This document shows positions 21,225 through 33,320 of a stretch of 64,000 nt of DNA, piece by piece. Positions within the stretch are counted from its first letter, which is position 1. Every line of letters begins with the position of its first letter. A model generated the notes under the pieces. The model did no database searches. It worked only from the letters and a program-made list of their open reading frames with translations, and was not told the origin of the DNA. The stretch comes from Tachypleus tridentatus (lineage: Eukaryota; Arthropoda; Merostomata; Xiphosura; Limulidae). The stretch covers positions 23,626,063 to 23,690,062 of the forward strand of contig NC_134833.1 of assembly GCF_004210375.1 (NCBI RefSeq), written 5' to 3'. Made by a program: the position numbers and the translations under genes.

Positions 21225-23116
21225 AGTTTTATTTTTCAAAAATCAGTCATCAGGCTAACGTGTCTAACGCAAAAGAAAACCCTCGTAATTAAAAATAGCA
21301 ACAACAAAAACTAGTAATATTTTTTTTATACTACGTGATACACGAAAATGTTTGTGCTCACAGCACGTATATAACGAAACCCTACGTGATTATATCTCGT
21401 ATTAAGAAAGCGAATTGTTTTGTAACTGTAAGATTCACCTGGAAAGTTAAAAAAAAAACACAAAAAAAAACTCTTTGGTTTCTTTGTAAATAAACGAATT
21501 AATAGTTAGAGAAACAGAATATTTTACGTTATCAAAATGTACTTGGAAAGATGGGTTTTCTTCTCTGATAAACTTATGAATGAAAAACAAAACAATGACG
21601 ACTTGATAAAGTGGAGTAGATTCAGCTGGTGAGCTGAAACATTTTCGTGTCTTAAAAACAAAACCAAAACTAACGTCAATTTCGAACCAGAGTATATCTA
21701 CATTGTTACAGCTTATAACAAGATCTTGAGATCGGATATCGCATCAGAAACTAACTAAATCCAACAAACGTCTTCAAGCAAATAAAATCGAGAGCAAAAA
21801 ACAAACAAACAAAAACGCCAGTGGCGCCTCACATCTCTATGGTGTACTTATTTTAAATCTGATTATTATTTTCTTTTCTCAATCAATATTCAGCGTTGCC
21901 ACATCTCCTCGTTGTATTAACCCTCGGTGTTTGGAACTTAATATGACTGATATTCAAGCTATTGTAACAACCGAGTACAAGTGAGACACAGACTGGTGCA
22001 ACCAGTAAATCTAGAATATGTGGTTAAAATGCAGTTTTAACCAGTTTGGCGCGAGCTTACACAAAAACGTCCCCTTTTTTTCAGAGGGGGCGGAGTTAAT
22101 ACCTGAACTAATCTAGAAAGCCTTGTTGTGACTTTTGATGTACGAAAGAAGGAAACACTCAATTGAACATAAACTCAATGAACTCCAGTCCAAGTGATAA
22201 ACACAGATAAAAGTCGGCCTGGACTTAACAGTCAGCATGCTGCAGGCTGATCTTGTACAGAGTTTCCAAACTTGAGCGCTGGAAGGAAAAATAAAGACCT
22301 CAGAAGCAAATCTGCAGATTTGGTTTAAACAAAACTAAACCCAAAACTACGTGAGTTCTGTTCTAATGAGCACGTATACTTGAATCTCAAGGTTGTTACT
22401 GCCGACACACGCATGGAGGACATAATGTACTTTAGCTACTCTTATCAGATACTTTTACAGATAAGACTCGTTGACGGTAATAAGAAAGTCGGCTGTAACG
22501 TTGTCGTCTAATTACCCTCGTTAAAAACTGAGTAAGTGGTGACATGGTGTAGGAATTTGTTGTGAAATGTTATTAGTTTTTTAACGTGTGTGTTTGTGTA
22601 TATATATTACGTCGCGCTTCGCACTTAGAAACTTTGTATATCGACAGATTATCTCAGAGTAAAATTATTCGCGACACAAATCATAAAGGAACTACAAGAG
22701 ATACTTCAAGACTAGACGAAGATAGATAATGATTCTATCTTGACAACTGAAATGTCATACAGACATGAACAAAAAACAAACGAAAAACACGACGAAATGA
22801 AGTGTTTTTTTTTTCTGACGATCTATTTTTCCTCTGTCAAGTAAGTAAATATGTACACACTTCGGTTGAGTAAGTTATAATAAAACGATTTTTAGAGCCT
22901 CACGATGTCATTATAGTTCAAGCGCTGTATATGTCCCTATCTTGTACGTTCTAAATCCTTGACCCAAATCAGTTAGCAGTGAAACTCAGATTTAAGTAAC
23001 CAGAATATGACAAATAAAAGTTAATAATATTAAACCGACAATTAAAGAAGGAAAACAAAAATAAATTAACATTCTTTGTTTAACACAATAAATTAATTAA
23101 ACTGGCATAACAATTA
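21225..23116. other. no gene recognised; one hairpin
   Basis: AT-rich. At 21621-21638 TTCAGCT-GGTG-AGCTGAA forms a perfect 7-bp stem with a 4-base loop, followed by ACATTTTCGTGTC. It resembles a retroelement 3' motif, but no coding remnant adjoins it. Confidence 0.3.
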
Positions 23117-23393
23117 GGCCCGGCATGGCCAGGTGAGTTAAGACGTTTGACTCGCAATCTGAGGGTCGAGAGTTGGAATCCCCGTCACACCAAACATGTT
23201 CGCCCTTTCAGCTGTGGGGGCGTTATAATGTTATGATCAGTCCCACTATTCGTTGGTAAAAGAGTAGCCCAAGAGTTGGCGGTGGGTGGCGATGACTAGA
23301 TGCCTTCCCTTTAGTCTTACACTGCTAAATTAGGGACGGCTAGCGCAAATAGCTTTCGTGTAGCTTTGCGCGAAATTAAAAACAAACAAACAT
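23117..23393 (+). mobile_element. family A SINE, full length
   Basis: GGCCCGGCATGGCCAGGTGA head, B box altered to AGTTGGAATCCC, body intact, tail AAACAAACAAAC. Confidence 0.93.
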
Positions 23394-23772
23394 AAACACT
23401 AAAGGACAACTAACTCAGCACATTATATCAGGCAATTCAGTTTAAGCATAAGCCTTGTAAAAATTTCGTCATATAACTTTAAAACTTAAAGCTAAAGTTT
23501 GAGAATTAGCATATCAGAAATCATCAGATATGTGGTTCATTTAACATTATAATTGTTTTAGCACAAACCTACACAATAAGACTATACGTCCATCAAGGGG
23601 TAATCGCATCCTAGATTTGGGTGTTTTAAGTTCGTAAACTCAAATTTGGTCCAGTAGACGGACGATTAATTAATTACAATATTCATGAAATTAAATAATT
23701 AATTACATAGAAGTAACTCATACAGATTGCATATGATCAGAGATGATTGGATATCACTTCTCAAAAGAATAA
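23394..23772. other. nothing recognised
   Basis: AT-rich spacer between a SINE and the first of three arrays. Confidence 0.3.
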
Positions 23773-24345
23773 AACAAAAATCCCTTGTTTAGTAACATTA
23801 TGTGTCGGTGTGACTGATAGACAAAAATCCCTTGTTTAGTAACATTATGTGTCGGTGTGACTGATAGACAAAAATCCCTTGTTTAGAAACATTATGTATC
23901 GGTGTAACTAATAGACAAAAATCCCTTGTTTAGTCACATTATGTATCGGTGTGACTGATAGACAAAATCCCTTGTTTAGTAACATTATGTATCGGTGTGA
24001 CTGATAGACAAAAATCCCTTGTTTAGTAACATTATATATCGGTGTGACTGATAGACAAAAATCCCTTGTTTAGTAACATTATGTATCGGTGTGACTGATA
24101 CACAAAAATCCCTTGTTTAGTAACATTATGTATCGGTGTGACTGATACACAAAAATTCCTTGTTTAGTAACATTATGTATCGGTGTGACTGATAGACAAA
24201 AATCCCTTGTTTAGTAACATTATGTATCGGTGTGACTGATAGACAAAAATCCCTTGTTTAGTAACATTATATATCGGTGTGACTGATAGACAAAAATCCC
24301 TTGTTTAGTAACATTATGTGTGACTGATACACAAAAATTCATTAT
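23773..24345. repeat. 47-bp minisatellite, about 12 copies
   Basis: Unit AAAAATCCCTTGTTTAGTAA then CATTATGTATCGGTGTGACTG plus ATAGAC. Variants are GTGTCGG/GTATCGG and GATAGAC/GATACAC. The last unit is shortened to TATGTGTGACTG. Confidence 0.95.
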
Positions 24346-24394
24346 TTTCTAATAAACTGTGTAATATTTACATGAAACAAAAAAATTGTAAGTG

Positions 24395-24522
24395 TAAACT
24401 GACACAATGGGTTGTCTATGTCGTGCCCATCATTGGTAAACTGACACAATGGGTTGTCTATGTCGTGCCCATCATTGGTAAACTGACACAATGGGTTGTC
24501 TATGTCGTGCCCATCATTGGTA
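24395..24522. repeat. 42-bp repeat, three perfect copies
   Basis: TAAACTGACACAATGGGTTG begins copies at 24395, 24437 and 24479, each ending GTCGTGCCCATCATTGG. The copies look identical, so the triplication is recent. Confidence 0.95.
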
Positions 24523-24668
24523 GCGAAGGACCTTTTTCAGCGTTCTGAGTCTTCATACTTACTGGAAGGGGGAAATTGTTACGTATAACTTGTTATAAAA
24601 AATGTGGTTCACAAGTGTTCAGCAGCACCTTAAAGTTTTACTAAATGGTTCAGAATCATGGCGATGTA

Positions 24669-27600
24669 AGCACAAGACAATGAAAGTATAACAGTAAACA
24701 GTGTTATAAATACCTTAAAGACACATATCCAGTACAAGACAGTGGAAGTAGAACAGTGAACAGTGTTATAAATGCCTTAAAGACACATATCCAGTACAAG
24801 GCAGTGGAAGTAGAACAGTGAACAGTGTTATAAATACCTTAAAGACACATATCTAGTACAAGACAGTGAAAGTATAACAGTAAACAGTGTTATAAATACC
24901 TTAAAGACACATATCCAGTACAAGACAGTGGAAGTAGAACAGTAAACAGTGTTATAAATACCTTAAAGACACATATCCAGTACAAGACAGTGGAAGTAGA
25001 ACAGTAAACAGTGTTATAGATACCTTAAAGACACATATCTAGTACAAGACAGTGGAAGTATAACAGTAAACAGTGTTATAAATACCTTAAAGACACATAT
25101 CCAGTACAAGACAGTGGAAGTATAACAGTAAACAGTGTTATAAATACCTTAAAGACACATATCCAGTACAAGACAATGGAAGTAGAACAGTAAACAGTGT
25201 TATAAATACCTTAAAGACACATATCTAGTACAAGACAGTGGAAGTGGAACAGTAAGCAGTGTTATAAATACCTTAAAGACACATATCCAGTACAAGGCAG
25301 TGGAAGTAGAACAGTGAACAGTGTTATAAATACCTTAAAGACATATATCCAGTACAAGACAGTGGAAGTAGAACAGTAAACAGTGTTATAAATACCTTAA
25401 AGACACATATCTAGTACAAGACAGTGGAAGTATAACAGTAAACAGTGTTATAAATACCTTAAAGACACATATCCAGTACAAGACAGTGGAAGTAGAACAG
25501 TAAACAGTGTTATAAATACCTTAAAGACACATATCTAGTACAAGACAGTGGAAGTATAACAGTAAACAGTGTTATAAATACCTTAAAGACACATATCCAG
25601 TACAAGACAGTGGAAGTAGAACAGTAAGCAGTGTTACAAATACCTTAAAGACACATATCTAGTACAAGACAGTGGAAGTATAACAGTAAACAGTGTTATA
25701 AATACCTTAAAGACACATATCCAGTACAAGACAGTGGAAGTAGAACAGTAAACAGTGTTATAAATACCTTAAAGACACATATCTAGTACAAGACAGTGGA
25801 AGTATAACAGTAAACAGTGTTATAAATACCTTAAAGACACATATCCAGTACAAGACAGTGGAAGTAGAACAGTAAGCAGTGTTACAAATACCTTAAAGAC
25901 ACATATCTAGTACAAGACAGTGGAAGTATAACAGTAAACAGTGTTATAAATACCTTAAAGACACATATCCAGTACAAGACAGTGGAAGTAGAACAGTAAA
26001 CAGTGTTATAAATACCTTAAAGACACATATCCAGTACAAGACAGTGGAAGTAGAACAGTAAACAGTGTTATAAATACCTTAAAGACACATATCCAGTACA
26101 AGACAGTGGAAGTAGAACAGTAAGCAGTGTTATAAATACCTTAAAGACACATATCTAGTACAAGACAGTGGAAGTAGAACAGTAAACAGTGTTATAAATA
26201 CCTTAAAGACACATATCCAGTACAAGACAGTGGAAGTAGAACAGTAAGCAGTGTTACAAATACCTTAAAGACACATATCTAGTACAAGACAGTGGAAGTA
26301 TAACAGTAAACAGTGTTATAAATACCTTAAAGACACATATCCAGTACAAGACAGTGGAAGTAGAACAGTAAACAGTGTTATAAATACCTTAAAGACACAT
26401 ATCCAGTACAAGACAGTGGAAGTAGAACAGTAAGCAGTGTTACAAATACCTTAAAGACACATATCTAGTACAAGACAGTGGAAGTAGAACAGTAAACAGT
26501 GATATAAATACCTTAAAGACACATATCCAGTACAAGACAGTGGAAGTAGAACAGTAAACAGTGTTATAAATACGTTAAAGACACATATCCAGTACAAAAC
26601 AGTGGAAGTAGAACAGTAAGCAGTGTTACAAATACCTTAAAGACACATATCTAGTACAAGACAGTGGAAGTATAACAGTAAACAGTGTTATAAATACCTT
26701 AAAGACACATATCCAGTACAAGACAGTGGAAGTAGAACAGTAAACAGTGTTATAAATACCTTAAAGACACATATCCAGTACAAGACAGTGGAAGTAGAAC
26801 AGTAAACAGTGTTATAAATACCTTAAAGACACATATCCAGTACAAGACAGTGGAAGTATAACAGTAAACAGTGTTATAAATACCTTAAAGACACATATCC
26901 AGTACAAGACAGTGGAAGTAGAACAGTAAACAGTGTTATAAATACCTTAAAGACACATATCCAGTACAAGACAGTGGAAGTAGAACAGTAAACAGTGTTA
27001 TAAATACGTTAAAGACACATATCCAGTACAAGACAGTGGAAGTAGAACAGTAAGCAGTGTTACAAATACCTTAAAGACACATATCTAGTACAAGACAGTG
27101 GAAGTATAACAGTAAACAGTGTTATAAATACCTTAAAGACACATATCCAGTACAAGACAGTGGAAGTAGAACAGTAAACAGTGTTATAAATACCTTAAAG
27201 ACACATATCCAGTACAAGACAGTGGAAGTAGAACAGTAAACAGTGTTATAAATACCTTAAAGACACATATCCAGTACAAGACAGTGGAAGTGGAACAGTA
27301 AGCAGTGTTATAAATACCTTAAAGACACATATCCAGTACAAGACAGTGGAAGTAGAACAGTAAACAGTGTTATAAATACCTTAAAGACACATATCTAGTA
27401 CAAGACAGTGGAAGTAGAACAGTAAACAGTGTTATAAATACCTTAAAGACACATATCCAGTGCAAGACAGTGAAAGTAGAACAGTAAACAGTGTTATAAA
27501 TACCTTAAAGACACATATCCAGTACAAGACAGTGGAAGTAGAACAGTAAACAGTGTTATAAATACCTTAAAGACACATATCCAGTGCAAGACAGTGAAAG

Positions 27601-29003
27601 TAGAACAGTAAACAGTGTTATAAATACCTTAAAGACACATATCCAGTACAAGATAGTGGTAGTAGAACAGTAAACAGTGTTATAAATACCTTAAAGACAC
27701 ATATCCAGTGCAAGACAGTGAAAGTAGAACAGTAAACAGTGTTATAAATACCTTAAAGACACATATCCAGTACAAGATAGTGGTAGTAGAACAGTAAACA
27801 GTGTTATAAATACCTTAAAGACACATATCCAGTACAAGACAGTGGAAGTAGAACAGTAAACAGTGTTATAAATACCTTAAAGACACATATCCAGTACAAG
27901 ACAGTGGAAGTAGAACAGTAAACAGTGTTATAAATACCTTAAAGACACATATCCAGTACAAGATAGTGGTAGTAGAACAGTAAACAGTGTTATAAATACC
28001 TTAAAGACACATATCCAGTACAAGACAGTGGAAGTAGAACAGTAAACAGTGTTATAAATACCTTAAAGACACATATCCAGTACAAGAGAGTGGAAGTAGA
28101 ACAGTAAACAGTGTTATAAATACCTTAAAGACACATATCCAGTACAAGACAGTGGAAGTAGAACAGTAAACAGTGTTATAAATACATTAAAGACACATAT
28201 CCAGTACAAGACAGTAAAAGTAGAACAGTAAACAGTGTTATAAATACCTTAAAGACACATATCCAGTACAAGACAGTGGAAGTAGAACAGTAAACAGTGT
28301 TATAAATACCTTAAAGACACATATCCAGTACAAGACAGTGGAAGTAGAACAGTAAACAGTATTATAAATACCTTAAAGACACATATCCAGTGCAAGACAG
28401 TGAAAGTAGAACAGTAAACAGTGTTATAAATACCTTAAAGACACATATCCAGTACAAGATAGTGGTAGTAGAACAGTAAACAGTGTTATAAATACCTTAA
28501 AGACACATATCCAGTACAAGACAGTGGAAGTAGAACAGTAAACAGTGTTATAAATACCTTAAAGACACATATCTAGTACAAGACAGTGGAAGTAGAACAG
28601 TAAACAGTGTTATAAATACCTTAAAGACACATATCCAGTACAAGACAGTGGAAGTAGAACAGTAAACAGTGTTATAAATACCTTAAAGACACATATCCAG
28701 TGCAAGACAGTAAAAGTAGAACAGTAAACAGTGTTATAAATACCTTAAAGACACATATCCAGTACAAGACAGTGGAAGTAGAACAGTAAACAGTGTTATA
28801 AATACCTTAAAGACACAAATCCAGTACAAGACAGTGGAAGTAGAACAGTAAACAGTGTTATAAATACCTTAAAGACACATATCCAGTGCAAGACAGTGGA
28901 AGTAGAACAGTAAACAGTGTTATAAATACCTTAAAGACACATATCCATTACAAGACAGTGGAAGTAGAACAGTAAACAGTGTTATAAATACCTTAAAGAC
29001 ACA
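24669..29003. repeat. 62-bp minisatellite, about 70 copies
   Basis: The largest array in the window. The unit runs AGTACAAGACAGTGGAAGTA, GAACAGTAAACAGTGTTATA, AATACCTTAAAGACACATAT, CC (62 bp; for example 24721 to 24783). Variants are linked: units with CTAGT tend to be followed by GTATAACAG, and CCAGT units by GTAGAACAG, so a two- or three-unit higher-order pattern runs through 24900-27150. From 27450 another set (AGTGCAAGACAGTGAAAG, AGATAGTGGTAG) replaces it. The first and last units are degenerate. Confidence 0.97.
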
Positions 29004-29528
29004 GTGAATTATCACTGTTTTAAAATGAAAACTGTAGTATAAATATGTATGTGTGCAATATGACTTGTTTTGTTTTTTACTATCTTTTATAAAATGCGGT
29101 GGAAACAACATTTTCTTGGAATCTCTTACATGAACAGTTTCACACTATATAAAAATACATTTGTTTCTTTTTAAATATATATCATGGTAGGTTAAAATGG
29201 ATGCGTTACTTAGAAGTAACGTGTTCAATTGAGAAACAAACAAACAAACAAAAATGAAATTCCTTAGTTTATTTAGACTGTTACCTGGAAGGAAGAAATT
29301 TGAACTACAGAACTGAAGCATTCGTACACGTACGTTGCTCTAGGTAAAAGTGGACTAATAAAGGCGTATTTAGTAACGTTCGTTTTGGATTAAACCACGC
29401 GTAATACAACAGGAATTCCTCATCCTGGAACACATTTCTATTGTATATAAACCAATTGTAGTACGAACTTCGTTCCTTTATCTCTGTAGTTCGCGTGTGC
29501 CTGCCGTTTGCACACAATCTTTTCCGAC
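29004..29528. other. no gene recognised; possible 5' flank of the 29529 exon
   Basis: AT-rich, with a (CAAA)n stretch near 29233-29251. Confidence 0.3.
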
Positions 29529-29654
29529 ATGTTCAAAACACGAAGTGTGTCACAGCTGCACAGTCTGTTCAGTTTCTCAAATACCAATCTCATTACATTT
29601 CGTGTTCTCGCCGAAGAACGTGGTGGGGAAAGGCACGTGCTAGCTTTGTGTAAG
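29529..29654 (+). CDS. candidate first coding exon, unknown protein
   Basis: ATG at 29529 opens 42 codons that stay open until TGTAAG|GTATGA, a good 5' splice donor at 29655. The exon ends in phase 0. The first 28 or so residues have several K and R and no acidic residues (MFKTRSVSQLHSLFSFSNT), like a mitochondrial targeting peptide. They are followed by VLAEERGGERHVLALCK. The local base composition is more balanced than the flanks. I do not recognise the protein and cannot see the next exon in the window. It could be chance: an open stretch of this length is not rare, and the minus strand is also open here. Confidence 0.3.
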
Positions 29655-30189
29655 GTATGAAAGAATATTAGAAAAAGCAATAATTCATCAATCGAAATAG
29701 TTTTATTTCGTATCATTATATCCGAGTAAAATGTTACAGCGCCACCTTTATTTTTTTATTTCCAGTGTAAAAATATAAATTTTGCGGCTTTTCCAAAAGA
29801 AAATCTCAGTCTTCAACTACATTTAGAACTGTTTTGTTAACTTATACCACTGATTTTTGTATTTTGTAACGAATTGACGAAACGACGCTGGACGAACATT
29901 CGTGGGTTATATTATTTTAAGCTCTGCCTTTATTTAATGATACAAGCATATAGCAATAGCAAACATCTATATCATATTTGACTAGATGTAAAACAGTATT
30001 TATGTGCACTTGTACATAAAACAATAACACTAATTTATTAATGAAAACAAAACCTGTCTCACTCATTACCAGATGAAATACCTCTAGCCCTCAGCTATTA
30101 ATGATGTGGGTACTGTTTAAAGAATACTGATGTTTTATATTTTAGTGAGATTAAAGGCGAATTCAGAAAGGGTAGAAGGTTCATTGCTC
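29655..30189. other. nothing recognised
   Basis: AT-rich. If the preceding exon is real, this is intron. GCGCCACC occurs near 29740. Confidence 0.3.
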
Positions 30190-30388
30190 AATCAAATCCA
30201 TGCCATCTGTGGGAACTTACAATGTAATGGCCAATCCCACCATTTGTTAGTAAAAGAGTACTCCAAAAGTTGGCGGTGATTGGTGTGTTTAATTCTTGCC
30301 TCCCTCTAGTCTATCACTGCTAAAGTAAAGATGGCGAATGAAGATAGCCCTTGAATAGACTTGCGAGAAATAAAAAAACAACAACAAA
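30190..30388 (+). mobile_element. family A SINE, head missing
   Basis: From CTGTGGGAACTTACAATGTAAT through the AGTTGGCGGTGATTGG and CTCCCTCTAGTC blocks to the tail GAAATAAAAAAACAACAAC. Confidence 0.8.
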
Positions 30389-30437
30389 TAAGCAGACAAC
30401 GATTCCTAATCACGTTCTACTGGTCTGTTATAATTAG

Positions 30438-30702
30438 GACCAAGTGTGGCCTAGTGATAGGCGAGTTGAGCCGTGGTTTCGAAGTTCCGTGGTTTGTGCA
30501 CCGTGATCGCCTTTCCATTTTGGGGCCACGGATGCGTTATAAGTGTGAAGATGAAGTCCCGCTATTTGATTAGAGTTTTCCGATTTGGTGGTGTTGACTA
30601 ATTACCTTTCACATACTCTATCACCTGTCACTTCAAAATTAGGGTTAGCTAACGCAGATAAAATAGTTTTCGAGTATCTTTGCGCGATATTCGAAGGACA
30701 AA
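30438..30702 (+). mobile_element. diverged family A-like SINE
   Basis: Same order as family A (TGTGGCCTAGTG, GCGTTATAAG, CCCGCTATTTGATTAG, GCGCGATATTCGAAGGAC) but with a head reading GGCCTAGTGATAGGCGAG, perhaps a separate subfamily. Confidence 0.7.
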
Positions 30703-30997
30703 CATACTTTGAAATTTGAGTTTGTTCCAAGGGCAAATTTGAAGCATGTTCTAGAGAAATAACGAATGCGTCAGGGAAAGTTCATTATTATTTGTGTAAT
30801 GAACAAAATATTTTTCTTTATCGAATAAAGCGACAGGAAGGAGAACCAAAAGTAAAAGTGCTCAAGAGAAAAGAAAGACACGAAACCTCTAGATGTGTGG
30901 AAACAAGAACGAGATTGGTGCTCCGAAGGTTATTGTAATAATAATAAAACAATGATAATTCAGATAACTGTAATTAACGATTTTCATATATCGATCA

Positions 30998-31238
30998 GAA
31001 GCTCGACTCGTAATCCAAAGGCCGCGAGTCTGAATCCCCGTCACATCAAACATGCTCGCCCTTTCAGCCTTTGGGGCACTATAAGTGATTGTCAATTCCA
31101 CTATTCGTTGGTTAAAAAAAAAAGCAGCTCAAGAGTTGGCGGTTGGTGCTGATGACAAACTGCCTTTCCTCTAGTCTTACGCTGCTAAATTAGCGAGGGT
31201 TAGCGCAGATAGCTTTGCGCAATATTAAAAAAATAAAC
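30998..31238 (+). mobile_element. family A SINE, 5' truncated in the head
   Basis: Starts at AAGCTCGACTCGTAATCC, within the anticodon arm, and runs to the tail with an A-run inserted at 31111-31121. GCGCAATATT replaces GCGCGAAATT. Confidence 0.85.
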
Positions 31239-31357
31239 GATTAGAAGAAAGAAAATGGTGGGTGGAGAATCAATATAAGTTTCCAAATCTTCTTTACAAG
31301 TAAGACTATTTGTAATACATTACGATGGTTTGTTTGTTTTCGAAGTTCACTTACAAA

Positions 31358-31485
31358 GGTTTTGTTTGGTTGCTTGTAATTAAGCACAAAGCAACATAAT
31401 GGGCTCTTCTCAGCACGGGCTTCGAAACTCGAATTTTAGGGTTTTATGTCCGCAAAAGTACCTCTGTGCCACTCGGGGAGAGGGG
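31358..31485 (-). mobile_element. family B SINE
   Basis: Minus-strand copy: GTAATTAAGCACAAAGCAAC tail complement, CACGGGCTTCGAAACTCG B-box region and CTCTGTGCCACTCGGGG head end. Confidence 0.85.
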
Positions 31486-31487
31486 CT

Positions 31488-31550
31488 TTACAAAGCTTCT
31501 CGAGGGTTATCTGAGCTAGTCGTCCCTAATTCAGCAAAGATAGACAAGTA
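31488..31550 (-). mobile_element. family A SINE tail fragment
   Basis: ACAAAGCTTCTCGAGGGTTA and CTGAGCTAGTCGTCCCTAAT match the minus-strand 3' end. It abuts the family B copy. Confidence 0.65.
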
Positions 31551-31717
31551 AACAAAACGTAAAATCACTGGTCTGTTCGTAAGTGCTTGGCTACAGCCCT
31601 TCCTCCCCAAATCGTGCTCCGGTAGCGTGTGAGCATCACTGAAATAGTAGTAATTGACTTCCAGTCTTAACGTAGTTATTGCTCCAAAGCTAGAAAGACG
31701 TTTTCTGTGATGACCGT

Positions 31718-31985
31718 TTGGTTTGTTTTGAACTTTGCGCAAAGCTACACCACGGCTATCTGCGCTAACCGTCCCTAATTTTGCAGTGTAAGACAAGAGG
31801 GAAGGCAGTTAATCATCACTACCCATCGCCAACTCTTGGGCTGCTCTTTCAACCGTGGGGGCGTTATAATGTGACGGTCAATCTCACTATTCGTTGGTAA
31901 AAGAGTAATAGATGATGGAGCGCGAATTTGGAAAACCTTAGATTTAAAGTCCTTCACCCTAAGTACAACGTCCACTTGGCCCTAA
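31718..31985 (-). mobile_element. family A SINE carrying an internal inversion
   Basis: The minus-strand body runs from the tail to GGGCTGCTCTTT (31851). The next segment to about 31908 (CCGTGGGGGCGTTATAATG through TTGGTAAAAGAGTA) is in plus orientation. The minus-strand head then seems to resume, worn (CCTTAGATT, CACTTGGCCC at 31973-31982). Confidence 0.7.
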
Positions 31986-32027
31986 ACAATACGACCCATT
32001 GTGAAACTGATCTAGATTGACTGAATA

Positions 32028-32262
32028 GAGGCCAAGTAGTTAGCATGCACCGACTGTGGATCTGAGGACTCATGGTTCGCGTGCAGCTGCTGAAAAAATG
32101 AGCTCTCAACTTCAGGGCAATGAATTTGCTATGAAAATAACAACTAAATCCCATTATTGGGTCCAACAAGAATAACCCAAAAAATGGGGTGGTTGTTGTT
32201 GATTAGTTGCCTTCCGTGAAGTCTATCAGTCGAAAATTAAGGACGACTGTGCGTAGAAGCTA
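32028..32262 (+). mobile_element. degenerate family A SINE, GC-head subfamily
   Basis: GGCCAAGTAGTTAGCATGCA, CTGAGGACTCATGGTTCGCG, CCCATTATTGG, TTAGTTGCCTTCCGTGAAGT follow family A order with many changes and no clean tail. Confidence 0.55.
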
Positions 32263-33104
32263 ATGAGTTGTTTGAGTTGATTTCTGTATCATTATTCTTC
32301 ATCGGCCTTCTAGCGTTTTACCGACACAAAGTTGACGAGTTGTTTCAGTTGATTTCTGTGATAATGTTCTTTAGTGGACTTAATAGTAGTGTTAGACCTA
32401 ATACGTTGCTAAGATTGAGTTCTATGACAATGTTGTTTAGTAGTAATCTTATTGAAGGTCCTTACTCCAAAAGTAGTTGTACAGTGACCAGTGTTGTTTC
32501 ATGAAACACCCTACAGTTGTGTTGTAATTTGAGATGTCATCAAAATTCATAGATCTAAAGGTTAAATAAGTTTCAAATGTATTCTTTCTACATCCTATAA
32601 CTTTACCGTATGTTCAAAGGTTTTATTTGTATTATACTTCAAAATAAGTTGTATTTATTCAGCCTATTGGAAACTATAAATGAGAAATAGGAGTGTGTTT
32701 TCTTTTAAAGGTGCATTGCTGTCTTGTACTTAAATAATATACTTATTACCTGAAATATTTTGTGTAGCTTTACCAACATTTATGAAGTTGACAAAATGTG
32801 CGTTAAAAACTTCTTGTTAATAAGAAGAAGGGTATATGGAAATTTGGAGACATAGTTAGGATAAGAGTTGTATCCATACAGATGCAAACTCATTTTAAAG
32901 AAAATTACTACAATAGCTTAACCAACAATGAACAGTTGTTTCTACGTTCATGATGTCATGAAGTCACGAGGGTTTAATAAATCAATCAAAGACAAAAATC
33001 TATGCTCTAAAACTGGATCTTTATTTATGAGGGGTAAACTGGGAAGTCCCACCTTTCCAAAGAACTGGGGCTGTTGGGTTTTGTAGTTTTATCCATAGTT
33101 ATTA
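32263..33104. other. weak local duplication, otherwise nothing
   Basis: Between about 32267 and 32450 a unit containing GAGTTGTTTSAGTTGATTTC (S is G or C) and a TTTAGTGGAC-like end recurs two to three times, roughly 70 bp apart and diverged. The rest is AT-rich. Confidence 0.4.
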
Positions 33105-33236
33105 CCCTCCCTAGTGGCACAGTGGTATGTCTACTGGATTACAACGCTAGAAACCGCGTTTCGATACCTGTTATAGGCAGAGCATAGATATCCCATTGTG
33201 CAGCTTTGTGCTTAATTACAAACAAACAAATCAAAG
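33105..33236 (+). mobile_element. family B SINE, full length
   Basis: CCTCCCTAGTGGCACAGTGG head with A box, GGATTACAACGC anticodon region, GTTTCGATACC B box, GTGCTTAATTACAAACAAAC tail. Confidence 0.9.
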
Positions 33237-33320
33237 TATTTACTAAATACTAAAGAGTTGTTAAGACAATAGTAGATTTTACAGTCGTATTATTATGATA
33301 GCTCATCTACAATTAAATAT

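Noticed and set aside
23773-29003. CRISPR-like array
   Set aside because: Direct repeats are contiguous with no unique spacers, and the setting is an animal genome.
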